Source: Mycobacterium sp. OAS707 (GTDB taxonomy: Bacteria; Actinomycetota; Actinomycetes; Mycobacteriales; Mycobacteriaceae). Taken from it: a stretch of DNA of 64,000 nucleotides. The translations under genes and the position numbers were made by a program. Numbering within the stretch: position 1 is the stretch's first letter; each line of letters begins with the position of its first letter. The stretch lies in assembly GCF_014873705.1 (NCBI RefSeq), contig NZ_JADBDS010000002.1:558001-622000 (forward strand), given 5' to 3'. Shown piece after piece: positions 22,889 to 32,308 of the stretch. Under the pieces are notes generated by a model. The model did no database searches and was not told the origin of the DNA. It was given only the letters and a program-made list of their open reading frames with translations.

Positions 22889-22979
22889 AGATACAGGGTA
22901 GTAGTTCTATGCAAATCACTTCGTCGCGCGAGCGCGCCGATGCCCCTCACCCGCACGACGCAGGCCTTACGCTGAGGGT

Positions 22980-23870
22980 GTGACCCCGTCGGATGCGAGC
23001 GGCTACAAGCCGCCCGACCTGCCCAAACTCAACGACACCGTGATCGTCGCCGCCTTCGAGGGCTGGAACGACGCCGGTGACGCCGCCAGCGATGCGCTGG
23101 AGCACCTCGACGCGATATGGGAAGCCGAACCGATCGTCGAGATCGACGACGAGGCCTACTACGACTACCAGGTGAACAGGCCGGTCATCAGGCAGGTCGA
23201 CGGCGTGACCCGCGAGCTTGTGTGGCCGTCCATGCGGATCTCACACTGCCGCCCGCCGGGCTCCGAGCGCGACATCGTGCTGATGCACGGTGTCGAGCCG
23301 AACATGCGCTGGCGCACCTTCTGCGCGGAACTGCTGGCGATCGCCGACAAGCTGAACGTTCAGACCGTGGTCATTCTCGGCGCGCTGCTGGCCGACACGC
23401 CGCACACCCGGCCAGTGCCGGTTTCCGGAGCGGCCTACTCCCCCGATTCGGCGAAGGCATTCGGACTCGAGGAAACGCGCTACGAAGGACCCACCGGCAT
23501 CGCGGGGGTGTTCCAGGACGCGTGCGTGCAGGCTGGCATTCCTGCGGTGACGTTCTGGGCGGCTGTCCCGCACTACGTGTCGCAGCCGCCGAATCCGAAG
23601 GCGACGGTCGCGCTGTTGCGTCGCGTCGAGGACGTGCTCGATATCGAGGTGCCGCTGGCCGATCTGCCCTCGCAGGCCGAGGAATGGGAACAGGCCGTCA
23701 CCGAGATGACGTCAGAAGACGACGAGATCGCCGAATACGTTCAGTCGCTTGAGGAGCGTGGCGACGCCGAGGTGGACATGAACGAGGCGCTCGGCAAGAT
23801 CGACGGCGACGCGCTGGCCGCCGAGTTCGAGCGCTATCTGCGGCGCCGCGGACCCGGCTTCCGCGGCTAG
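22980..23870 (+). CDS. PAC2 family protein (Rv2125-like)
   Basis: The 296-residue cytosolic protein contains VIVAAFEGWNDAGDAASDAL, the family's N-terminal signature, then FRDYxV-like YYDYQVNRPVIRQVDG, ILGALLADTPHTRPVPVSG and the TGIAGVFQDACVQAGIPAVT block. PAC2 proteins are related to proteasome-assembly chaperones and to archaeal/actinobacterial carboxylate-amine-ligase-associated proteins; the mycobacterial role is unknown. The C-terminus is acidic and likely helical (about residues 235-285). It diverges from metH and its fossil and overlaps the convergent desaturase by four bases. Confidence 0.88.
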   Translation: MTPSDASGYKPPDLPKLNDTVIVAAFEGWNDAGDAASDALEHLDAIWEAEPIVEIDDEAYYDYQVNRPVIRQVDGVTRELVWPSMRISHCRPPGSERDIVLMHGVEPNMRWRTFCAELLAIADKLNVQTVVILGALLADTPHTRPVPVSGAAYSPDSAKAFGLEETRYEGPTGIAGVFQDACVQAGIPAVTFWAAVPHYVSQPPNPKATVALLRRVEDVLDIEVPLADLPSQAEEWEQAVTEMTSEDDEIAEYVQSLEERGDAEVDMNEALGKIDGDALAAEFERYLRRRGPGFRG

Positions 23871-24829
23871 CCGTTCTTGGTGCGGAACTGCCGTTCGAGG
23901 TAGCGGGCCTTCGATTCCTCGAACTTGGCAGCCTCGGCGTCCATTCGTTTGATGAAGACCGCAAGCTCATCGCGGCGCCGCGCGCCTTCGCCACGGAAGT
24001 CGCCGCGCTCGAAGATCCGCCATTTTCGCAGCACCGGCATCACGACGTCGTCCAGGTGCTGACGCAGATCGTAGATGCCGCCGACGGCTATCTTCACCGC
24101 GTTGCGACGGAAGTTCGGTATCGCGAACCCGGGCATCTGGAAGTTCACCAGTATTCGCCAGATGGAAACCATGGCCTGGTCGGGCGAAACATCCAGTGCT
24201 GCCGCACCGACGCCTCGATAGAAAATCATGTGCAGGTTCTCGTCAGCGGCGATGCGCTTGAGCAGTTCGTCGGCGACGGGTTCGGCGCACGCCCTACCCG
24301 TGTTCCGGTGCGAGACTCGGGTGGCCAACTCCTGAAACGTCACATATGACAACGCGTCCAGCATCGACTCCGGCCGTATCGCGCGCTGACCTTGCTGGCC
24401 GGGGGTGAAGCCGGCGGTCACTTGTGCAATCCGGGCTTGTTCCAACGCAATTGGGTCCACCGCCCTGGTGACGACGAGATAGTCACGCAGCGCGATGCCG
24501 TGTCGGTTCTCCTCGACTGTCCACCGATTCACCCATGCGCCCCAGGCATCGTCGATGCTGAAGTGTTCGGCAATAGCGCGGTGATAGGACGGCAGGTTGT
24601 CCTCGGTGAGCAGGTTGGTGATCATGGCTATCCGGGCGACTTCGCCGAGTCGCGATTGTTCTTCTGCCCAGTCCCGCCCGCCTAGCTGGGAGTAGTCGCT
24701 GCCATCCGACCAGGGGACATAGTCGTGTGGATGCCAGTTCTTCGCCGCCGCGAGATGCTGATTGAGTCCTGCTTCGGCGATCGGTTCGAGTGCATGGATC
24801 AGCTCGAGGTCAGTCAGAGTTTTCGCCAT
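23867..24829 (-). CDS. DesA-like acyl-ACP desaturase (soluble diiron enzyme)
   Basis: The 320-residue protein resembles mycobacterial DesA1 (Rv0824c). It begins LTDLELIHALEPIAEAGLN and has PHDYVPWSDG, the diiron-ligand helices with NLLTEDNLPSYH, WTVEENRHGIALRDYLVV and ISADENLH-like IAADENLHMIFYR, and the substrate-channel block NFQMPGFAIPNFRR. The E/ExxH ligand sets are intact, so activity is likely. Such enzymes introduce a double bond into ACP-bound fatty acids, in mycobacteria also mycolic-acid precursors. The gene is not near desA1/desA2 and looks like an additional paralogue. The reductase partner is not in the window. Confidence 0.88.
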   Translation of the reverse strand: MAKTLTDLELIHALEPIAEAGLNQHLAAAKNWHPHDYVPWSDGSDYSQLGGRDWAEEQSRLGEVARIAMITNLLTEDNLPSYHRAIAEHFSIDDAWGAWVNRWTVEENRHGIALRDYLVVTRAVDPIALEQARIAQVTAGFTPGQQGQRAIRPESMLDALSYVTFQELATRVSHRNTGRACAEPVADELLKRIAADENLHMIFYRGVGAAALDVSPDQAMVSIWRILVNFQMPGFAIPNFRRNAVKIAVGGIYDLRQHLDDVVMPVLRKWRIFERGDFRGEGARRRDELAVFIKRMDAEAAKFEESKARYLERQFRTKNG

Positions 24830-24904
24830 CGCACACCCGTCGTCAGGCGAAACGGTACCGCCACAACCGGGCGAACCCGGGGACGCACAACGGAGTGGCG
24901 CGGC

Positions 24905-26341
24905 CTAGACCTTCACCGCCTGCGGCGCCTTCCACGTGCCGTTGAGCGCATCCGGCTTCGGCCAGTACAGCCGCAACACCATCTGGAATGTCCCCTTGGG
25001 TGCTGGCAGCCAGTTGGCCTCCTTGTCGATGCCCGGTGACTGGTTCTGGACATAGAACGTGTAACCACCGTCGGGATCGCGCAGCAAGCTCGGCAGCATC
25101 GGCGAATTGATCAGGTAGCGGTTCATCGGGTTGTCGACCAGCAGGCTCTGTGGCATTTCGTACATGGTCAGTGACCAGAATGCGTTCACCGGCGGCAGCT
25201 GTCCCGGCGCGAACCTGACCGTGTAATTGTTGGCGCCCGTCAGCGGCGCACCCGAAGAGTCGGTGGCGATGACCGGGTAGAGCGCCTCCGCGGCGGTATT
25301 GCCGTAAATGCCGAACACCGCACCGGCCATGCGGTACAGATAGTTGCCCTTCAGATCCTCTGCGGTACCGAAGAATTGCGCCGAACCGACTTCGCCGGTG
25401 TCGATCTTGGTCTTCTTGAGATCGTCGAGCTCGGACCAGGCGTCGGCCATCCCGCCTTCGATCGCCGTTCGCATCTCAGGACTCAACTTGTCAGCGTCGA
25501 AGTCCCCGTCAGGCCCGATGCCAATGGTGGCGAACCGTGCCCGCAACTCCTTTTCGGTGGGCAGCGTCGGCGCGAACTTCAGTGCGAAGTCGAGGATCTC
25601 GAAGAACTGAGGCGAGGTCTTCTCCTGATCTCTGGTCAGGGGCGGCGCGAAGTCGATCGGTGGCGCGGGCGCGGGCGCCGGTTGGTTCAGGTAGGCCGAC
25701 AACGGTTGCACCTGATAACCGGCCTGGATCTTTTTGACCTGGTCGATGTCCGACGGGCCGAGCAGCTGCGTGCGGTAGACCACCAGCGCCAGCTCGGTGT
25801 CGGACTGGATGACCCCGTTGATGCCGTCGGGCTTGGCGCCCTTCCAATTCGGGCCTGCCAGAAGGTATTTACCGCCGCTGTTGCCCGTCGTGCGGCTGCC
25901 GACGTAGGCCATGTTGTAGGTGTAGAGGTCGATGAACTGCAAGGAGTAGTAGCGGTCCTGCTCGATCGGCGGCACGGTCAGTACCAGCGGCTCGGTGCGC
26001 AGGTCTGCACCGACCGCCGAGTAAGGGGTGTCCGAGTTCGGCGTCTGAACGGCCTTGTCCTGCGGCGTGTAAACCCGTGCAGCGCTGTGGATTTCGTTCC
26101 ATCCGCCCTTGTATTCGGGATCGTCCTTGTTGACGAAATAGGAGTACATCACCCGGTAGTTGTCGACCAGCGGGAAACCGTAGATGTAGGCGTCCTTGGC
26201 GATCGCCCTGGCCTGCTCCGGCGTGACGGCGGCCTGACTGGGTGGCGGTGCTTGCGACTTCGGTTGCTCCTCCGACCCTTTCGTGCTGCAGCCGGCGATG
26301 AGCGCCAGTATTGCCAGAACGACCCCGATGCGGCGGATCAA
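24905..26341 (-). CDS. DUF1254/DUF1214 lipoprotein
   Basis: The 478-residue protein has a signal peptide ending in the lipobox LIAGC, so it is predicted to be lipid-anchored outside the membrane. The DUF1254 part includes KDAYIYGFPLVDNYRVMYSY, PNSDTPYSAVGADLRTEPL and DRYYSLQFIDLYTYNMAYVG. The C-terminal DUF1214 part contains VNAFWSLTMYEMPQSLLVDN, NSPMLP and KGTFQMVLRLYWPK. The two domains normally occur together, as here. The function is not established. Its start codon overlaps the stop of the SDR gene upstream (ATGA), so the two are one operon. Confidence 0.86.
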   Translation of the reverse strand: MIRRIGVVLAILALIAGCSTKGSEEQPKSQAPPPSQAAVTPEQARAIAKDAYIYGFPLVDNYRVMYSYFVNKDDPEYKGGWNEIHSAARVYTPQDKAVQTPNSDTPYSAVGADLRTEPLVLTVPPIEQDRYYSLQFIDLYTYNMAYVGSRTTGNSGGKYLLAGPNWKGAKPDGINGVIQSDTELALVVYRTQLLGPSDIDQVKKIQAGYQVQPLSAYLNQPAPAPAPPIDFAPPLTRDQEKTSPQFFEILDFALKFAPTLPTEKELRARFATIGIGPDGDFDADKLSPEMRTAIEGGMADAWSELDDLKKTKIDTGEVGSAQFFGTAEDLKGNYLYRMAGAVFGIYGNTAAEALYPVIATDSSGAPLTGANNYTVRFAPGQLPPVNAFWSLTMYEMPQSLLVDNPMNRYLINSPMLPSLLRDPDGGYTFYVQNQSPGIDKEANWLPAPKGTFQMVLRLYWPKPDALNGTWKAPQAVKV

Positions 26342-27225
26342 TGCTTCTCCAGATCCTCGGTGCGAGCACCCATTGACCGCCCCAACGCGGCAACCTCCGC
26401 GTCCATCTTCGGCATCAACTCTGGGGCGGTCTTGCGCGTCGGCGCCTCGCCGATGCGGCTTGACAGCAGCGGTTTGAGCCAGCGGAACACCCCCACCCAG
26501 CCGGGACAGTAGATGCGGCTCTTGCGGGCCTCAATTCCTGCGACGAACGCCTCGCCGCACTTCTCGACCGATGTGGTCCTGCCCAGCGGGCCCGGCAGTG
26601 AGTTCAGCATCTCGCGGAACGCGGGCAGGTCTGCCTTGGTTTCGCGGACCAGCGGGGTGTCGATCCACGACATGTGCGCAGAACCGACGTCGACACCGAG
26701 GTGCGCGACCTCGAGGCGCAGCGAGTTGGCGAAGTGCTCGACGCCGGCCTTGGCGGTGTCGTAGGGCGCCATTCCCGGGGCCGCGGCGAAGGCCGCCAGC
26801 GACGACACGATCAAGACGTAGCCACGCCGATCGATGACCGACTGCAGCGCGGCCCGGACTGTGTGGAAGACCCCGACGACGTTGACGTCGATCAGCGTGC
26901 GAAACGCCTCAGGATCGACCGTCAGCACCGATCCGTACGTTCCGATTCCGGCATTGGCCATCACGATGTCGATACCGCCGAAGCGCTCGATGCCCTTTTC
27001 GACGGCGGCCTGCATCGCCGACAGATCGCGGACGTCGGCCACGACACTCAGCACGCTTTCCTCACCCAGTCGAGCCGACATCTCCTTGAGCAGCGCGTCG
27101 TCGATGTCGGTCAGCACCAGTTTGGCGCCTTTGGCGTGCAACCGGCGGGCCACCTCCGCGCCTACACCATTCGCGCCGCCGGTGATCAGGGCGACCTTTC
27201 CGTGCACAGAACTCATGGCCGTCAA
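26338..27225 (-). CDS. Short-chain dehydrogenase/reductase
   Basis: The 295-residue classical SDR has the cofactor motif TGGANGVGAEVARRL (TGxxxGxG), the NAG segment MANAGIGTYG, the catalytic Ser in LIVSSLAAF and YDTAK (YxxxK). An Asp after beta2 (LTDIDD) favours NAD(H). The C-terminal extension after about residue 240 contains a Trp-rich hydrophobic stretch (YCPGWVGVFRWLKPLLSSR), as in mycobacterial SDRs that act on lipids. It starts at 27225 or at ATG 27216 and is translationally coupled to the DUF1254 lipoprotein. The substrate is unknown. Confidence 0.87.
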   Translation of the reverse strand: MTAMSSVHGKVALITGGANGVGAEVARRLHAKGAKLVLTDIDDALLKEMSARLGEESVLSVVADVRDLSAMQAAVEKGIERFGGIDIVMANAGIGTYGSVLTVDPEAFRTLIDVNVVGVFHTVRAALQSVIDRRGYVLIVSSLAAFAAAPGMAPYDTAKAGVEHFANSLRLEVAHLGVDVGSAHMSWIDTPLVRETKADLPAFREMLNSLPGPLGRTTSVEKCGEAFVAGIEARKSRIYCPGWVGVFRWLKPLLSSRIGEAPTRKTAPELMPKMDAEVAALGRSMGARTEDLEKH

Positions 27226-27263
27226 CGTACTCCACCCGGCGAACCAGTCCGACCAATCGACGG

Positions 27264-28073
27264 TCAGGCACCGACGAGTGGCGAAAGCGCGTCCAGAAGC
27301 GGTCGCGCGTCACCCGGTGCTCCGGTCTCGGCCCAGGTTCCCTCGAACTCCGCAACCTCGACACCGACAATCTCGTTCTTGGCTAAACGGTTTGCCACGC
27401 CAGCCAATTCAGTGAAACTCAGTCCATTCGGGACGCGGTAGTCGGTGGGCACCAGGCCGGGTTCCAGTACGTCGCAGTCGAGATGGAAGTACACCGGCAG
27501 GTCGCCGACCGCCGCATCGAGGTCATCCAACAAGTGCGGGCCAACGGGAACATGTCGCACCACGCCCTCGTCGATGAGCCGTCGCTCGAACGGATCCAGG
27601 TCGCGAGCCCCACCCAACACCACGTTGGCGGGCGTGATGCCCGCACCCAGCCCCGAGTCCCACAACCCCATCGGGCCCGACAGCGCGAGACCGCCGAGGA
27701 AAGCCGACGTGCTCGACTCGGGCGTATTGATGTCGCCGTGCGCGTCGAACCACACCACGAGTGCGTCCGGGTGGAAGCGGGCCACCACCGGCAGCGTGGC
27801 CAGTGCAACGGCGCAGCGGGTCAACGCGGTGACCGGCGTTTGGCCTGCGGCGTAGATGTCCTCGTAGCGCTGCGACATCGCCTCGAGAGTCGGTATGGCA
27901 GCGGTCAATTCAGCGCGCCACTGGGTGCTGAGCGCGGGCTCCGGGCTGCCGACGGTGGTAGCAGGAAGACCAAGCCGCTGTTGCCACTCGGCTCCGACCG
28001 CCGCTGCGCCGCTGTATGCGCGGTCGTTGTGGTCGCCTGCGCGGCCCTGAAACACGGTTAGCGCAAGCGTCAT
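27264..28073 (-). CDS. Arginase/agmatinase superfamily protein
   Basis: The 269-residue protein from ATG 28073 carries two metal-binding signatures of the ureohydrolase fold: [11 protein letters not shown] (D-x-H-x-D) and [11 protein letters not shown] (D-x-D). The first metal motif, normally GGDHS or GGDCS, is replaced by LTRCAVAL, keeping only the Cys, so the active site is not standard. Its start overlaps the mshC stop by four bases (ATGA), which implies co-translation with the mycothiol enzyme. It could hydrolyse a guanidino or formimino compound, but substrate and even activity are uncertain. Confidence 0.82.
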   Translation of the reverse strand: MTLALTVFQGRAGDHNDRAYSGAAAVGAEWQQRLGLPATTVGSPEPALSTQWRAELTAAIPTLEAMSQRYEDIYAAGQTPVTALTRCAVALATLPVVARFHPDALVVWFDAHGDINTPESSTSAFLGGLALSGPMGLWDSGLGAGITPANVVLGGARDLDPFERRLIDEGVVRHVPVGPHLLDDLDAAVGDLPVYFHLDCDVLEPGLVPTDYRVPNGLSFTELAGVANRLAKNEIVGVEVAEFEGTWAETGAPGDARPLLDALSPLVGA

Positions 28074-29314
28074 CGCGACAGCTGGACGCCAAGTAGCGCG
28101 TCGACCGCGGTGGCCACCGCCTGCGGGGCCTGGGTGTCGTGGCCGCCGTACTCCAGCGCATCGGTGGCCCAACCATCCAGTGCGGCAAGGGCTTTCGGGG
28201 TATCCAGGTCATCGGCAAGGTATTGGCGCACCCGCGCGATCACGTCACCCGCATCGGGGCCGGCGGGCAGCGTGGTGGCGGCCCGCCAACGGTGCAGCCG
28301 AGTGTTGGCGTCCTCGAGCACCTGCGGGCTCCAGTACCGGTCGTCGCGATAGTGCCCTGCGAACAGGCCCAACCGGATGGCTGCGGGCTCGACACCCTCG
28401 GCGCGCAGCCGCGACACCAGCACGAGGTTGCCGCGGCTCTTGCTCATCTTGTGCCCGTCCCAGCCGATCATCCCGGCGTGCACGTAGTGGCGCGCGAATC
28501 GCCGCTCCCCCGTTACACATTCGCCGTGTGCGGCGGAGAACTCGTGGTGGGGGAAGATCAGATCGCTGCCGCCGCCCTGAATGTCGAGACCCGTGCCGAT
28601 GCGCGACAGCGCGATCGCAGTGCATTCGACGTGCCATCCGGGCCGTCCAGGACCGAACGGCGAGGGCCAGCTGGGTTCGCCTTCGCGTTCGGCCCGCCAC
28701 ATCAGCGCGTCGAGTTCGTCGCTCTTGCCCGCGCGGTCGGGATCACCGCCGCGCTCGGTGAACAGCCGCAGCATGGTGTCGCGGTCGTAGCCGGACTCGT
28801 AGCCGAACTGCTGGGTGGCGTCGGCGCGGAAGTACACGTCGGGATATTGCGGATCGTCGACGATGTATGCGGCGCCGGAGGCCAGCATCTTCTCCACCAG
28901 CTCGACGACCTCGCCGATCGCATCCGTTGCCGCCACGTAGTCGTGCGGCGGCAGCACCCGAAGCGCCGCCATGTCCTCGCGGAACAGCTGGGTCTCACGA
29001 TCGGCCAGCGCGCGCCAGTCGATGCCGTCGCGCTCGGCCCGCTCGAAAAGCGGATCGTCGACGTCGGTGACGTTCTGCACGTAGTGCACGGCGTGCCCTG
29101 CATCCAGCCACACCCGGTGCACCAGGTCGAACGCCAGGTAGGTGGCGGCGTGACCGAGGTGGGTGGCGTCATACGGGGTGATCCCGCAGACGTACATGGT
29201 GGCCGTCTCGCCGGCAGACACCGGCCGGACCTGACGGTCGGCGCTGTCGTAGAGCCGCAACTGCGGACCGCGGCCCGGCAGCGCCGGGACGTCCGGAGCC
29301 GGCCAGGAATTCAT
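28070..29314 (-). CDS. mshC: Cysteine:glucosaminylinositol ligase MshC (mycothiol biosynthesis)
   Basis: MshC joins cysteine to 1D-myo-inositol 2-amino-2-deoxyglucopyranoside using ATP, the penultimate step to mycothiol. The 414-residue protein (ATG 29314, same length as the M. tuberculosis enzyme) is a cysteinyl-tRNA synthetase relative that lacks the anticodon domain. It has [17 protein letters not shown] with the Zn Cys and HxGH-like signature, [38 protein letters not shown] and the KMSKS loop in [13 protein letters not shown]. It lies in the order cysQ-mshC as in M. tuberculosis Rv2131c-Rv2130c. Confidence 0.97.
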   Translation of the reverse strand: MNSWPAPDVPALPGRGPQLRLYDSADRQVRPVSAGETATMYVCGITPYDATHLGHAATYLAFDLVHRVWLDAGHAVHYVQNVTDVDDPLFERAERDGIDWRALADRETQLFREDMAALRVLPPHDYVAATDAIGEVVELVEKMLASGAAYIVDDPQYPDVYFRADATQQFGYESGYDRDTMLRLFTERGGDPDRAGKSDELDALMWRAEREGEPSWPSPFGPGRPGWHVECTAIALSRIGTGLDIQGGGSDLIFPHHEFSAAHGECVTGERRFARHYVHAGMIGWDGHKMSKSRGNLVLVSRLRAEGVEPAAIRLGLFAGHYRDDRYWSPQVLEDANTRLHRWRAATTLPAGPDAGDVIARVRQYLADDLDTPKALAALDGWATDALEYGGHDTQAPQAVATAVDALLGVQLSR

Positions 29315-29372
29315 AGCGTCGACTTTAGGCATCGGGGTGTGTGACATCGCGAGCGGCCGATTCATTCCCACC

Positions 29373-30146
29373 TCAGTGGTCGCGATACGCCGAACGGATG
29401 CCGTCGAGCAGGACATCGGCCAACTCGGCGCGGCACATCAGGAAGTCGGGCAGGTACGGGTCGCGTCGGTTGTAGATCAGCGGGGAACCGTCCAGCCGCG
29501 TCGCGTGCAGCCCCGCGGCCCGCACCACGCCCGCGGGCGCGGCCGAATCCCACTCCCATTGCCCGCCTGCGTGCACATAGGCGTCGACGTCGCCGCGAAC
29601 GACGGCCATCGCCTTCGCGCCCGCCGAACCGATCCGCACCATCTGAATGTCCATCCGGTCGCGCAGCCGCCACAGCACCGCGGGTGGTCGACTGGCGCTG
29701 GTCGTGATGCGGATGGGGCCCTCACGTCGCGGCGGTGGCGGGGTGACGGTGTCGGTGCGGTAGACCTCGCCGCGCGCGGGCAGCGCCACCGCGGCGTCGG
29801 TGATCCCGCCGCCATGCGGCCCATCGTTGCGCTGCCAGAGCGCGACGTGCACGGCCCAGTCGGTGCGCCCCGGCCAGGAGAACTCTCGCGTGCCGTCGAC
29901 GGGGTCGACGATCCACACCCGGTCGGCGTGCACGCGAGACACGTCGTCGACGGCCTCCTCGGAGAGCACCGCGTCGTCGGGCCGGTCACGTTTGAGCCTT
30001 TCGAGGATCAGCTCGTTGGCCCGCATGTCACCCGCGTCGCCGAGGTCGTACGGATCGTCGAAGCCGACCTCCTCGCGGACCGCGAGCAACAGTTTTCCGG
30101 CATCGGCGGCCACGTCCGCGGCCAACTCCGCATCCGTCAGGCGCAT
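29373..30146 (-). CDS. cysQ: 3'-phosphoadenosine 5'-phosphate phosphatase CysQ
   Basis: CysQ hydrolyses PAP/PAPS-type nucleotides and related sugar phosphates, controlling sulfate-assimilation intermediates. The 257-residue inositol-monophosphatase-fold protein has the metal-site motifs [24 protein letters not shown] and [13 protein letters not shown]. It starts at ATG 30146, overlapping the upstream stop by one base (TGATG), and lies 58 bp before mshC. It matches M. tuberculosis Rv2131c in position and motifs. Confidence 0.94.
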   Translation of the reverse strand: MRLTDAELAADVAADAGKLLLAVREEVGFDDPYDLGDAGDMRANELILERLKRDRPDDAVLSEEAVDDVSRVHADRVWIVDPVDGTREFSWPGRTDWAVHVALWQRNDGPHGGGITDAAVALPARGEVYRTDTVTPPPPRREGPIRITTSASRPPAVLWRLRDRMDIQMVRIGSAGAKAMAVVRGDVDAYVHAGGQWEWDSAAPAGVVRAAGLHATRLDGSPLIYNRRDPYLPDFLMCRAELADVLLDGIRSAYRDH

Positions 30147-30958
30147 CAGAACGCCGGCCACGGGATGGGTCGGCGTCGGTCCGGGGTCGGCATCACTGGA
30201 TTTTCCAGTAGCGCAACGGTTCTGGCGTGCAACGCGGCCACCTCGCGACGGGTGATGTGCGCACACAACTGGTCGCCCAGCTCACCACGCAGTTGATCGC
30301 GCAGCCGGGCCACGGCCTCCAGGCTCTCGTCGTCGACGGGTTTGCCCGACCAGCCCCACAGCACAGTGCGCAGCTTGTCCTCGACGTGCAGGCTCACCCC
30401 GTGGTCGACGCCGTACACCTGACCGTCGACACCGCACAGAATGTGGCCGCCCTTGCGATCGGCGTTGTTGATCAGCACGTCGAACACGGCCATCCGGCGC
30501 AGCCTCACGTCATCGGCGTGCACCAACGTCACCTCGTCGCCTGCGTAGTCGTAGGCCTGCAGCACGGGCAGGAAGCCGGGCGGGATGTGGCCTGCAGGCA
30601 GCAGGTCGACGAGATCGGGTCCTGTCGAGGGTTCGTCGCCGACTTCGTCACCGGGTTGGTCGACCCACAGCTGCAGCATGCCGATGCCTGCGGGGCCGTC
30701 GCGAATGATGGTGTAGGGCACGATGTTCCAGCCAAGCGCAGCCGAGACGAGGTAGGCACTGCGCTCGCGGCCTGCCAGGGTGCCGTCAGGAAAGTCCCAG
30801 AGCGGCGCCTCGCCCTTGACCGGCTTGTACACGCAATGAGCTTGCAGCTCACCAAGATGCGCTTCGCAGAGAAAGGTGGCGTTGCTGGCTGAGCGGATTC
30901 GTCCGATGACCGTCAACTCGCCGCGCTGCAGCACCTCATCGTTACGCGTCGGCGTCAT
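30146..30958 (-). CDS. SCO1664 family protein (PI3/4-kinase-like fold)
   Basis: The 270-residue protein starts at ATG 30958. The N-terminal lobe contains [12 protein letters not shown] and [20 protein letters not shown], whose Lys corresponds to the ATP-contacting residue. The C-terminal lobe contains [20 protein letters not shown] and the DxG-like [11 protein letters not shown], the pattern of an actinobacterial family distantly related to phosphoinositide kinases. It is always found with a DUF3090 gene, as here, and the two reading frames overlap by 17 bp. The phospho-acceptor is unknown. It corresponds to Rv2133c by synteny. Confidence 0.85.
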   Translation of the reverse strand: MTPTRNDEVLQRGELTVIGRIRSASNATFLCEAHLGELQAHCVYKPVKGEAPLWDFPDGTLAGRERSAYLVSAALGWNIVPYTIIRDGPAGIGMLQLWVDQPGDEVGDEPSTGPDLVDLLPAGHIPPGFLPVLQAYDYAGDEVTLVHADDVRLRRMAVFDVLINNADRKGGHILCGVDGQVYGVDHGVSLHVEDKLRTVLWGWSGKPVDDESLEAVARLRDQLRGELGDQLCAHITRREVAALHARTVALLENPVMPTPDRRRPIPWPAF

Positions 30959-31529
30959 CGTCGGACCCGGCAAGAGCGCCGCGCCGATAGCCGTTGGTGC
31001 GCACGCAGATGTGCCCCTCCGGGTCGAGCGGCTCATCGCATAACGGGCACGGCGGGCGGCCGGCCGAGATGACGCGATTGGATCGCGCCGCGAACTGGCG
31101 CGCCGATTCGGGCGTCAGAAACACCCGTACCGCGTCGGGTCCCTCCTCGGCATCGTCAAGCACGACCGACGCGTCGAACTCGGTTTCGGACACCGCGAGC
31201 AGCTCGACGACCACCGTCTGGGCCTCCGAATCCCAGCCAAGCCCCATCGTCCCGACCCGGAACTCCGCGTCGACGGGCGTGATCAGTGGGCTCAGGTCTT
31301 CGATGTCGCCGGTATCGGGCGGGATGGGTGTGCCGAAGCGGCGGTTGATTTCCAGCAGCAGCGCGGCGATCCGTTCGGCGAGCACAGCGACCTGCTGCTT
31401 CTCCAGCACCACCGAGATCACGCGCTTGTCGTGTACGGCCTGAAGGTAGAAGGTCCGATTGCCCGGCTGCCCGACTGTCCCGGCGACGAAACGGTCGGGT
31501 GTGCGGAAGACGTGAATTGCGCGGGCCAT
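30942..31529 (-). CDS. DUF3090 family protein (Rv2134c-like)
   Basis: The 195-residue cytosolic protein starts at ATG 31529 behind an excellent GGAGGG ribosome site. It begins ARAIHVFRTPDRFVAGTVG. The C-terminus has a C-x2-C...C pattern (PPCPLCDEPLDPEGHICVR), which suggests a small zinc site near residues 170-185. DUF3090 proteins occur almost only in Actinobacteria, next to a histidine-phosphatase gene and an SCO1664-family gene, exactly the order seen here. The 3' end overlaps the SCO1664-like gene by 17 bp. Function unknown. Confidence 0.87.
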   Translation of the reverse strand: MARAIHVFRTPDRFVAGTVGQPGNRTFYLQAVHDKRVISVVLEKQQVAVLAERIAALLLEINRRFGTPIPPDTGDIEDLSPLITPVDAEFRVGTMGLGWDSEAQTVVVELLAVSETEFDASVVLDDAEEGPDAVRVFLTPESARQFAARSNRVISAGRPPCPLCDEPLDPEGHICVRTNGYRRGALAGSDDDADA

Positions 31530-31591
31530 GGCACCCTCCAAAATACCGGCATCACCTCATCAGCCGTAATTGCGCGCCCGGCCGTCGACCG

Positions 31592-32308
31592 TCAACCGGT
31601 CGAGCCGCCGACCACAGCGTCTTCCGGAGGCACCTCGCCGTCCTTGCTGTCGGCTTCCCCGTCGGCCTTCGGTGGCTTGGCTAGCAATCCGGCGGTGAGC
31701 GCAGCACCAGTGTGGTTGACGTGGATGACGAATGGACGCAACGGCGTGTAACGGATCACACTCATCGACGCCGGGTCGGCGGTGATGCGCTGGAAGCTGT
31801 CGAGATGCGTGCCGAGCGCGTCAGCCACCACCGACTTGATCACATCGCCGTGCGTACAGGCCACCCATAGCGCGTCGGCCTCGTGTAGCTCGGCCAGCCT
31901 GCGGTCGTGTTCACGGACGGCCGCGACGGCGCGCGCCTGCACGTGCGCCAGCCCCTCGCCTTCGGGGAAGACGGCCGCGCTCGGCTGCTGTTGCACCACC
32001 GCCCACAACGGCTCCTTGACCAGGTCACCGATCTTGCGGCCGGTCCAGCTGCCGTAATCCACCTCCGAGATCCGCTCGTCGACCACCGGGTCAAGCCCAA
32101 GCGCGGCGGCCAATGGTTCGACCGTGCGACGGCACCGCAGCAGCGGCGAGCGCACGATTGCGCGGATCGGCAGCCCGGCCAGCCGCTCGACGATCGCCTG
32201 TGCCTGCTCGAGGCCCTTGTCGTCGAGGTCGACGCCGTCACTGCGACCGGCCAAGGTATGTGCGGTGTTTGAGGTCGACCTGCCGTGCCGCAGCAGGATG
32301 ACCGTCAT
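31592..32308 (-). CDS. Histidine phosphatase superfamily protein (Rv2135c-like)
   Basis: The 238-residue protein from ATG 32308 begins [20 protein letters not shown], the RHG phosphohistidine motif. The proton donor region is [18 protein letters not shown], and the second catalytic His is in [13 protein letters not shown]. The first 195 residues form the phosphoglycerate-mutase-like domain. The last 25 are charged low-complexity sequence. It overlaps the uppP stop by four bases and leads the DUF3090/SCO1664 pair. It could be an acid phosphatase or act on a metabolite; the substrate is not determined. Confidence 0.88.
   Translation of the reverse strand: MTVILLRHGRSTSNTAHTLAGRSDGVDLDDKGLEQAQAIVERLAGLPIRAIVRSPLLRCRRTVEPLAAALGLDPVVDERISEVDYGSWTGRKIGDLVKEPLWAVVQQQPSAAVFPEGEGLAHVQARAVAAVREHDRRLAELHEADALWVACTHGDVIKSVVADALGTHLDSFQRITADPASMSVIRYTPLRPFVIHVNHTGAALTAGLLAKPPKADGEADSKDGEVPPEDAVVGGSTG

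Noticed and set aside
22541..22900. Cobalamin or SAM-IV riboswitch upstream of metH
   Set aside because: The B12-box and SAM-IV core were looked for and not seen. The pairing pattern and core bases fit the SAH class much better.
22660..22983. Plus-strand small ORFs in the gap between metH and the PAC2 gene as a new gene
   Set aside because: They lack a ribosome site and similarity. The opposite strand explains the sequence as a metH fossil.
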